This document shows, piece after piece, positions 52,634 to 59,620 of a stretch of DNA of 64,000 nucleotides. Position 1 is the first letter of the stretch. Each line of letters starts with the position of its first letter. The stretch spans positions 1,612,001 to 1,676,000 of the forward strand of contig CBDCMO010000002.1 of the NCBI GenBank assembly GCA_965219125.1. Reading direction: 5' to 3'. This DNA is from JBBSOK01 sp965219125. GTDB lineage: Bacteria; Bacteroidota; Bacteroidia; Flavobacteriales; Flavobacteriaceae. A program made the position numbers and the translations under genes. Under the pieces are notes generated by a model, which saw only the letters and a list, made by a program, of their open reading frames with translations, did no database searches and was not told the origin of the DNA.

Positions 52634-54406
52634 TCAATTACAGCCTAAATCACCTATTGGCAATTCACCCTTTAGTACCATTTCAACTTTGTCCCAATCC
52701 GGCCTATTATCTTTGTCCGGAGTAATAATTGAAGAAACGCCACCTCTAACCGTTACAAATTGGTCAAATTTTCTTTGAAAGCTTTCCCATAAATCATCTG
52801 AATTAGCAAAAGCTTCTCCCCTATTCACAATATATGCCAAATTCTCGACCATATTTGAATCAAACCTGTCAACACCACGAACAAAAAAGTTATAAGAGCC
52901 ATCATTATTTTGCTCGTAACCAAATTGTCTTGTACCCGCAACAGGATGGTTGCCAGAACCAGGCGCATTCATTGTCATAAAATACCAATAATCATGTTCA
53001 AACTCGGTAAGTATTACTGTGCCAGGGTCAATTGTAATATTTATATATTGTAACGCACCTAAAGGATTGTTAGAGTTCCATAAATCTATTTCCTGCTGAC
53101 AGATGTCCTGTATTTCACAATATGGTACAAAGGTGGTATCGTCAACAAAATTGTTTATGTGTCTTCTAAAATAATCTAATAATCCATCTGCTGTGAATCT
53201 TTGTCCTGTTATTGGATTATAAGGTAATGTAGTAATCTTTACGGGGAAATAATCCATATTTACCATCGTGCCACCAGCATCTTCTAATGTTTGAATATAA
53301 AAATCATTAAATGTACCACTTGGAAGATTATTTATTTTATTTTTCACACTTGTTGGCGCAGTATGTTGGGCCAAGGTTTGCCAATTTACAATTTGAGTGC
53401 AATCTAGCAATAAGTAAGGATTAGCTTCTAATGCATCTGTTAATTGAAGTAATGATTTTACATCAATGTCTGCACAATCATTAGAAAAATTAGTTGCTAA
53501 ATAATTTGCAAGAACAAGTGATGTTTCTTCATTATTTTCCATCCAATCGTTAATAAAATCTACGTCATTTGAGTTTGGTTCACAAGTAAAATTAGTAAGA
53601 AAATAAGCCAGTTCGTCCTCACAATCCTCACTATCCTCGTCATCTGGGTTATTAAAACCATTACAAACTTCTAAAACTACGGTTTGGGTATTTCCAGACC
53701 CATTGCTGCCACCTCCAGTTGAGCCATCACCATTATCGCCATCACCATTTCCACCACTACCGCTAGAGCCAGTGCCAGTGCAAGGAGTTGACCCATAAGT
53801 TATAACCCATCCGCCAACAGTACATCCATCTCGCCCCGGATGGTTACCATCACCCGTACATACCCATTCTGCTGAAGCCCAAGGACACATAGCAATTCCT
53901 CTACCACCTTCTAAATGGGCACCATTTTCCAAATCATCTAATGTTATTTCAGTATTATCAAACATGATAGTTTTTCCCTCAAAGGGTTTAGATTTATCAA
54001 AAATCCATTTAAGATCTGGATTATATTGAAAAATACTTGAAGTAACTTCTCCTGTATCAAGATTCTCTGTAAAGATTAAATTATAAAAAGTATTGGCTTT
54101 TTCCTCAGGGTTATTATTGATAATTTTTAAGGTATAATAATTAATACCATCTGCTTCGATTAAGTATATTGTATTTGTATCTATATAAGCATTAACAAGA
54201 CCCCCACCTCGTGCCTGTAAACCTGCCACATTTTTGTCAAGATAATTAACGTTAGCATTATATGCATTACTATTGCCAATGTTTCTTGATAATGTTTCAA
54301 AGGTTATAAAGCCTTGTGGTCCTTCGTGGGAATGGGTTTGCGTGTTAGTGTCGTTAACAAGAGTTTCATCTTTATTACAGCTAAAGAGTGTAATAACTAA
54401 TAGCAA
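52634..54406 (-). CDS. Surface lipoprotein with a variable C-terminal module (candidate polymorphic toxin)
   Basis: 590 residues if it starts at TTG 54404-54406, which leaves a short signal ending in lipobox FSC (Cys10). CNKDE after the Cys fits the Bacteroidota surface-export signal. The reading frame stays open upstream to 54538, and the codons before the TTG encode LKISKALCLLL, a better signal peptide, but no ATG, GTG or TTG precedes them in frame. The nearest ATG (54499-54501) is out of frame at the current repeat count. Parts: a strand-rich N-domain (about 30-165), Cys-rich knot and Gly/Ser linker (about 209-240), a middle helical domain, and the C-terminal module (478-590). It leads the four-gene island. 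Confidence 0.72.
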   Translation of the reverse strand: MLLVITLFSCNKDETLVNDTNTQTHSHEGPQGFITFETLSRNIGNSNAYNANVNYLDKNVAGLQARGGGLVNAYIDTNTIYLIEADGINYYTLKIINNNPEEKANTFYNLIFTENLDTGEVTSSIFQYNPDLKWIFDKSKPFEGKTIMFDNTEITLDDLENGAHLEGGRGIAMCPWASAEWVCTGDGNHPGRDGCTVGGWVITYGSTPCTGTGSSGSGGNGDGDNGDGSTGGGSNGSGNTQTVVLEVCNGFNNPDDEDSEDCEDELAYFLTNFTCEPNSNDVDFINDWMENNEETSLVLANYLATNFSNDCADIDVKSLLQLTDALEANPYLLLDCTQIVNWQTLAQHTAPTSVKNKINNLPSGTFNDFYIQTLEDAGGTMVNMDYFPVKITTLPYNPITGQRFTADGLLDYFRRHINNFVDDTTFVPYCEIQDICQQEIDLWNSNNPLGALQYINITIDPGTVILTEFEHDYWYFMTMNAPGSGNHPVAGTRQFGYEQNNDGSYNFFVRGVDRFDSNMVENLAYIVNRGEAFANSDDLWESFQRKFDQFVTVRGGVSSIITPDKDNRPDWDKVEMVLKGELPIGDLGCN

Positions 54407-54452
54407 AAGACACAGGGCCTTACTAATTTTTAAAGAATGCCAACAATTATTG

Positions 54453-54492
54453 TTTGTTCGTTTGTTTGTTTGTTTGTTTGTTTGTTTGTTTG
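54453..54492. repeat. Tetranucleotide TTTG tract at the 5' end of the lipoprotein gene
   Basis: Eight perfect TTTG units (54461-54492), preceded by TTTG TTCG. On the coding strand they read CAAA and follow directly after ATG ATA TTA (54501-54493). The ATG frame runs through the tract and stops at a TAA near 54431, while the lipoprotein lies in another frame. Gain of one unit or loss of two would connect them. Confidence 0.85.
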
Positions 54493-54632
54493 TAATATCA
54501 TAATTTAATTTTTGGTTTCTCGCAATATCAAAATTTTAAATTAATCTTCAAAATAAATTTGGTAAAAAATTAACAAAAAAAATTGCCAATTATGCTTTTC
54601 AGCCTTAAAATCAATCTATTAAACGAAAATTA

Positions 54633-54662
54633 AAAAGTCGCTCTTGGGAAGGAGCGACTTTT
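54633..54662 (-). terminator. Intrinsic terminator after cphA; right repeat of the island
   Basis: The same 11-bp stem as at 51520-51549, in the same orientation, with a loop differing by one base. On the minus strand it is followed by a T-run and lies just after the cphA stop. Confidence 0.85.
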
Positions 54663-54668
54663 ATTTTT

Positions 54669-57305
54669 TTATAAACCAGTAAGCGGCAAACCGCTAGTTT
54701 CCTGTTCCTTAAATTTCATAACAAGTTCTAAAGCATCTGGCACAACATCGCTACAACATACAATTAAGCAGCCTTTTTTGGCATTTTGCACAGCATGTGT
54801 AATCGCATCTTTTTCTGAAGGTATAATTGTAGTTTTCTTATTGGCATCTTTCAATTTTATGCCATCATCCAACATATTTATCAATTGTTCTTCAGATTTA
54901 CCACGTAAGTTTTTATCTTGACGAATAATTATTTCGTCAAACATTTCGGCAGCAATGCTTCCTAACTGTCTTGTATCTTCATCTCTTCTGTCGCCAACAC
55001 CTGCAATAATTCCGATTTTTAAGGTTGCTTCCAAATTATCTGTAAATTTTTGAAGCGCACGCATTCCTGCAGGATTGTGGGCGTAATCTAATAAAATGCT
55101 AAAGTTTTCAAATTGAAAAAGATTCAACCTTCCCGGTGTTTGTGATGCCGAAGGAATAAAAGTTTCCAAAGCAATTTTCATGTCTTCAATACCAATACCT
55201 CTAACGTTTGCCGCAATAATAGCCGGCAAAATATTTTGAATCATAAATGTAGCCTTTCCACCAAAAGTTAATGGAATATTTTCAGCTTTCATAATTCGCA
55301 TTTTCCATGTTCCGCGGCAAAGGGTTACATAACCATTTTCATAAACTGCTGTAATACCACCTAACTTTTGAAGCGCTTTAATTCGAGGATTTTCTTCATC
55401 CATCGAAAATAAAGCAAGGTTGCAATTAATTGTTCTTCGCATTTCATAAACCAAATCATCATCGGCATTTAATATTGCATAACCGTCAGGCAAAACAGTT
55501 TCCGGAATTACCCCTTTCACTTTTGCAAGTTGTTCTACCGTATGAATTCCTTTTAACCCTAAATGGTCTGCAGCAACATTGGTAACAATACCAACATCAC
55601 ATTTTTTAAATCCAAGACCGGCGCGCAGCAATCCGCCGCGAGCACATTCTAAAACGGCGAAGTTTACCGTTGGATCTTTTAATACAAATTCCGCACTTGA
55701 AGGACCTGTACAATCGCCCTTCATTAATAGTCTATTTTGAATATAGACACCATCGCTTGTTGTATAACCAACTCTAAAGCCTTTCATTTTTGCCATATGA
55801 GCAATTAAACGAGTTGTCGTAGTTTTTCCGTTAGTACCGGTTATGGCAATTATAGGAATTCTGCCTGTGCCTCCTTGTTGCGGAAATAATTTGTCTACAA
55901 CCGGAGCGGCTACGTTGCGTGGCAAGCCTGTTGTTGGCGCTAAATGCATTCTAAAACCTGGACCCGCATTAACTTCCAGCACCGCACCACCCGTATCTTC
56001 GAGCGGCTGACTTATATCTGTAGTCATTATATCTATACCACAAATATCAAGATCTATTATTTTTGAAATACGTTCGCACATAGATACGTTTGATGGGTGA
56101 ACAATATCTGTAACATCTTCGGCGGTGCCGCCCGTACTTAAATTTGCAGTGTCTTTAAGTATTACTCTTTCGCCATTTGCGGGAACTGATTTTTCAGTGT
56201 AACCTTTTGCGGAGATAATGGTTTTTGTAAGATCATTTATAGTAATTTTTGTAAGCACATTTTCATGACCATAACCACGGCGTGGATCCCTATTTACATC
56301 AGCCACCAAATCTTCGATGGTAGATTTTCCGTCACCAATTATGTGTGCTGGACTTCGTTTTGCTGCGGCTACCAACACATTATTAATTACTAAAATTCTA
56401 TAGTCTTCACCAGTAATATATTTTTCGATAATTACTTTAGGAGAAACAATTTTTGCGGCATGAAAAGCTACTAAGGCGTCCTCATAATTAGATATGTTTA
56501 CGGTAATTCCCCGGCCATGATTACCACCAACTGGCTTTACTACTAATGGGAAACCAACATATTGGCAAGATGCCTCAAGGTTCTCCTCTTTCCCAATAAT
56601 ATCACCACGCGGTACGGCAATTTCGGCGTGCTCCAAAAGAAATTTGGTGTCTTCTTTATCGCAGGCAATTTCTACTCCAATACTGCTGGTTTCAGAAGTT
56701 ACCGTTGCCTGTATTCTTTTTTGGTTTGCACCATAACCCAATTGAACTAGGGAATATTTATTAAGTCGAATCCACGGAATACTCCTTCCTTCGGCTTCTT
56801 CAACAATAGAACCTGTACTTGGGCCTAAACGTGAAGCTTCACGAAGTTCGCGCATTGTTTGAATATCAGCATTAAGATTATAGTCTTCTGCGGCAATAAG
56901 CGCGTTACATATATTCACTGCCGACTGTGCCGCAAAGCGACCTACATTTTCTTCTAAATAAGAAAAAACCACATTGTAAACTCCTTTTTCACCATAGCCA
57001 CGCGTGCGACCAAAGCCTGTATCCATTCCAGCCAAAGTTTGAATTTCCAGTGCAATATGTTCTATAATATGCCCCATCCAAGTACCTTCTTCAACTCTCT
57101 GAAAAAAGCCGCCCGGCTCACCAATAGAACAGCGGTGTTCATACATTGATGGGAAATTGATTTTTAACCTGTCTATAAACCCTGGGATTTTGTTAGACGG
57201 ATAATCCTCCATCTTCTCAAGGTCCAAGACCATAACTATAAGTTTATGACGTTTTATAGACCAGTAATTTGGTCCTCTCATTGCGTTAATTTCCCGTATT
57301 CTCAT
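54669..57305 (-). CDS. cphA: Cyanophycin synthetase
   Basis: 878 residues, the normal length. An N-terminal domain (1-160), an ATP-grasp domain (about 210-480) with GGNHGRG (261-267) and EVNAGPGFR, then a Mur-ligase-like domain with P-loop ITGTNGKTTTT (488-498) and a C-terminal ligase domain with LLDYAHNPAG. The enzyme adds aspartate and then arginine in turn to build multi-L-arginyl-poly-L-aspartate, a nitrogen reserve. It diverges from cyanophycinase across 171 bases. Both ATP sites look intact, so it should be active. Confidence 0.95.
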   Translation of the reverse strand: MRIREINAMRGPNYWSIKRHKLIVMVLDLEKMEDYPSNKIPGFIDRLKINFPSMYEHRCSIGEPGGFFQRVEEGTWMGHIIEHIALEIQTLAGMDTGFGRTRGYGEKGVYNVVFSYLEENVGRFAAQSAVNICNALIAAEDYNLNADIQTMRELREASRLGPSTGSIVEEAEGRSIPWIRLNKYSLVQLGYGANQKRIQATVTSETSSIGVEIACDKEDTKFLLEHAEIAVPRGDIIGKEENLEASCQYVGFPLVVKPVGGNHGRGITVNISNYEDALVAFHAAKIVSPKVIIEKYITGEDYRILVINNVLVAAAKRSPAHIIGDGKSTIEDLVADVNRDPRRGYGHENVLTKITINDLTKTIISAKGYTEKSVPANGERVILKDTANLSTGGTAEDVTDIVHPSNVSMCERISKIIDLDICGIDIMTTDISQPLEDTGGAVLEVNAGPGFRMHLAPTTGLPRNVAAPVVDKLFPQQGGTGRIPIIAITGTNGKTTTTRLIAHMAKMKGFRVGYTTSDGVYIQNRLLMKGDCTGPSSAEFVLKDPTVNFAVLECARGGLLRAGLGFKKCDVGIVTNVAADHLGLKGIHTVEQLAKVKGVIPETVLPDGYAILNADDDLVYEMRRTINCNLALFSMDEENPRIKALQKLGGITAVYENGYVTLCRGTWKMRIMKAENIPLTFGGKATFMIQNILPAIIAANVRGIGIEDMKIALETFIPSASQTPGRLNLFQFENFSILLDYAHNPAGMRALQKFTDNLEATLKIGIIAGVGDRRDEDTRQLGSIAAEMFDEIIIRQDKNLRGKSEEQLINMLDDGIKLKDANKKTTIIPSEKDAITHAVQNAKKGCLIVCCSDVVPDALELVMKFKEQETSGLPLTGL

Positions 57306-57448
57306 GTTTAAAGTGTTTCAAAATAGTTGGTTAAAAATAAAATTCTCTATCCTATTAAATGTAGGAAAATTGCCCTTTTTACTATACGATGTTATAAGCA
57401 ATACTAACGAAGTTGTTAAATATAGAATAATTTTTAAAACAATTATAC

Positions 57449-57456
57449 TATTTTTG
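57449..57456 (+). promoter_or_regulatory. -7 element of the cyanophycinase promoter
   Basis: TATTTTTG matches TAnnTTTG exactly, 20 bases before the start codon. No clear -33 box is seen at the usual distance. Confidence 0.45.
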
Positions 57457-57476
57457 CATTCAAAATTTAAATATTC

Positions 57477-58349
57477 ATGGCTGTAAAAGGGACGCTTATT
57501 CCAATAGGTGGAAATGAAGATAAGGGGATTGAAAAAAGTGAGATTTACACACTTGAATATATCCAAGAAGGAATATTGGCCCGTGTAGTTAAGGAAAGTG
57601 GCGGTAATGAAGCTTTTATAGTTTTGGTGCCAACTGCATCTAGCATACCAGACCAAGTGATAGAAAATTACAAACAGGCTTTTGGAAAATTAGGCTGTAT
57701 GAATTTGCATGTTATGGATATTAGAATGCGTGAGGATGCTCTAAAACCAGAATATTTAGAGTTGGTAAAAAAAGCTAACTGCATCATGTTTTCTGGTGGC
57801 GACCAATCTAAAATTACGCAATATATTGGTGGGACCAAGTTGCATAAAGTAATTCTAGAACGTTATAAAAATGAGGACTTTGTAATAGCCGGAACAAGTG
57901 CGGGAGCTATGTGTATGAGCCAAGAAATGATTACAGGCGGCAGTAGTACCGAAGCGTTTATAAAAGGAGCTGTAGGAATGAATGAGGGAATGGGTTTTGT
58001 GCCACAGCTAATAATAGACAGTCACTTTATACGTCGTGGTCGTTTTGGCAGATTGGCTGAAGCTGTTGCACGTTTTCCAGACCATATTGGCATTGGTCTT
58101 GCAGAAGATACAGGAATTGTTATTAAAGATTGTAATCAATGTGAAGTAATTGGTTCTGGGATGGTTATACTTTTTGATCCCAGAAAGCTGAAACACAATA
58201 ATGAAAATGGTTTGGAAGTAGGTTCTCCAATGTCTTTAACCAATTTAAAAACGCACATTCTCGCAAATGGCGATATTTTCAACATTAAAAAGAATAAAGT
58301 AGAAATTTCACCAAGGCATCTTAGGGTAAATGAAGCGATAACTGTTTAA
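57477..58349 (+). CDS. cphB: Cyanophycinase
   Basis: 290 residues of the S51-like serine peptidase family. The nucleophile is Ser141 in AGTSAGAMCMSQ; MFSGGDQSKITQ (about 104-115) and DSHFIRRGRFGRL complete the active-site signature. There is no signal peptide, so it works in the cytoplasm. It cuts cyanophycin into beta-Asp-Arg dipeptides. Those need an isoaspartyl dipeptidase, for which the gene at 58379-59314 is a neighbour candidate. Confidence 0.95.
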   Translation: MAVKGTLIPIGGNEDKGIEKSEIYTLEYIQEGILARVVKESGGNEAFIVLVPTASSIPDQVIENYKQAFGKLGCMNLHVMDIRMREDALKPEYLELVKKANCIMFSGGDQSKITQYIGGTKLHKVILERYKNEDFVIAGTSAGAMCMSQEMITGGSSTEAFIKGAVGMNEGMGFVPQLIIDSHFIRRGRFGRLAEAVARFPDHIGIGLAEDTGIVIKDCNQCEVIGSGMVILFDPRKLKHNNENGLEVGSPMSLTNLKTHILANGDIFNIKKNKVEISPRHLRVNEAITV

Positions 58350-58378
58350 AATATTTCTGAGAATATTCTAAAAATTTC

Positions 58379-59314
58379 TTAATCCTTATAAATCGCAATC
58401 TTTATCTTTTCACCAGATTTTTTACTCGCTCTATACATTCCTTCTGTATTAAATTGCATCGAAATATTTCCTTTGGCATCAACAGCAATTAAGCCGCCGT
58501 CGCCGCCAATTTCTAAAATTCTTTTGTGGATAACTTCATTTGCTGCATCTTCTAAACTCATTCCTTTAAATTCCATTAAACAGGAAACATCATAAGCTAC
58601 AACACCGCGAATAAAATACTCGCCGCTACCTGTACAACTTACGGCACAAGTTTTATTATTTGCATACGTACCTGCTCCAACCATTGGGCTATCGCCTACT
58701 CTACCCCAACGTTTATTGGTCATTCCGCCAGTTGAAGTTGCACCAGCAATATTGCCATTAACATCACAAGCTACTGCGCCAACAGTACCAAATTTGCCTT
58801 CCTTTTTCATACTATGATCCAACTGAAAAGTATCGCTATCCTTTATATTTTGCCATTGTTGGTAGCGATGTTCATCGTAAAAGTAGTTTGCATCTTCTAA
58901 TTTATAATCCAAACTTTTTGCAAAACGCATTGCACCTTCGCCCGCTAAAAAAACATGGTCGCTTTTTTCCATAACATCACGGGAAAGTGAAATCGGGTTT
59001 TTAATTCCCGTAATTAAAGAAACTGCGCCAGCTTGCAAGGTTTTGCCGTCCATAATTGCAGCGTCCATTTCGTGCGTTCCGTCGTTTGTAAATACACTGC
59101 CTTTTCCTGCGTTGAAAAGTGGAGAATCTTCCAAATGATTAATGGATGCTTCAACTGCATCTAAAGCACTTCCACCATTTTTTAAGATTGAATAGCCTTT
59201 TTCAAGTGCTTCGTTTAAAGCAGATTTATATTGTTGTTCCAATTCCGCGGTCATTAATCCTTTAACTAATGTTCCAGCGCCGCCGTGTATTGCTATTGAA
59301 AAGTTTTTGCTCAT
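58379..59314 (-). CDS. iaaA: Isoaspartyl peptidase/L-asparaginase
   Basis: 311 residues from the ATG at 59312-59314 (MSKNFSIAIHGGAG); a start at 59356 would add 14 unconserved residues. The Ntn nucleophile is Thr177 in EGKFGTVGAVACDVNGNIAGATSTGG, and GRVGDSPMVGAGTYA follows. Autocleavage before Thr177 activates it. The substrate is beta-aspartyl dipeptides and asparagine. Convergent with cphB and next to cphA, it is likely to finish cyanophycin breakdown by splitting beta-Asp-Arg. Confidence 0.93.
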   Translation of the reverse strand: MSKNFSIAIHGGAGTLVKGLMTAELEQQYKSALNEALEKGYSILKNGGSALDAVEASINHLEDSPLFNAGKGSVFTNDGTHEMDAAIMDGKTLQAGAVSLITGIKNPISLSRDVMEKSDHVFLAGEGAMRFAKSLDYKLEDANYFYDEHRYQQWQNIKDSDTFQLDHSMKKEGKFGTVGAVACDVNGNIAGATSTGGMTNKRWGRVGDSPMVGAGTYANNKTCAVSCTGSGEYFIRGVVAYDVSCLMEFKGMSLEDAANEVIHKRILEIGGDGGLIAVDAKGNISMQFNTEGMYRASKKSGEKIKIAIYKD

Positions 59315-59402
59315 TGTTTGTGCCCGCGAAGGCGGGTATCTTTTAATTAATGTCAATTTTTATATGCAAATGTACATTTTGGTTTCTAATATTCGGGAGG
59401 GA

Positions 59403-59435
59403 AGACCTAACAGGTTTTAAAAACCTGTTAAGTCT
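59403..59435. repeat. Palindromic repeat between iaaA and polA
   Basis: A 16-base arm (59403-59418) and its match (59420-59435) with one mismatch, around a single A. It stands between genes that diverge, so it does not end either transcript. It shares the AACCTGTTA core with the terminator at 1681-1718, as dispersed palindromes do. The remainder of the 59315-59620 gap holds CCCGCGAAGGCGGG (near 59322-59337) and nothing else clear. Confidence 0.55.
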
Positions 59436-59620
59436 GAGAGCATTATTTCTTTTTCTAATAAAATGATAAAATTGTAAAGTGTTCTTTATATTTTTGAAGC
59501 TAATCACTTTTTAATCAAAATGACGTAACGAAATAGCTTAAATTCCTTTAAAAATTTAATCGTTTTCCCAACAAAATAAGTGCAAACTCTTTCAATTACG
59601 ATCCTCAATATTTTATAAAT

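Noticed and set aside
54273..54503. Plus-strand open frame across the TTTG tract that encodes a leucine/cysteine/phenylalanine-rich repeat tail
   Set aside because: It is antisense to the lipoprotein gene, has no homology-like features, and its odd tail is just the repeat read in one frame.
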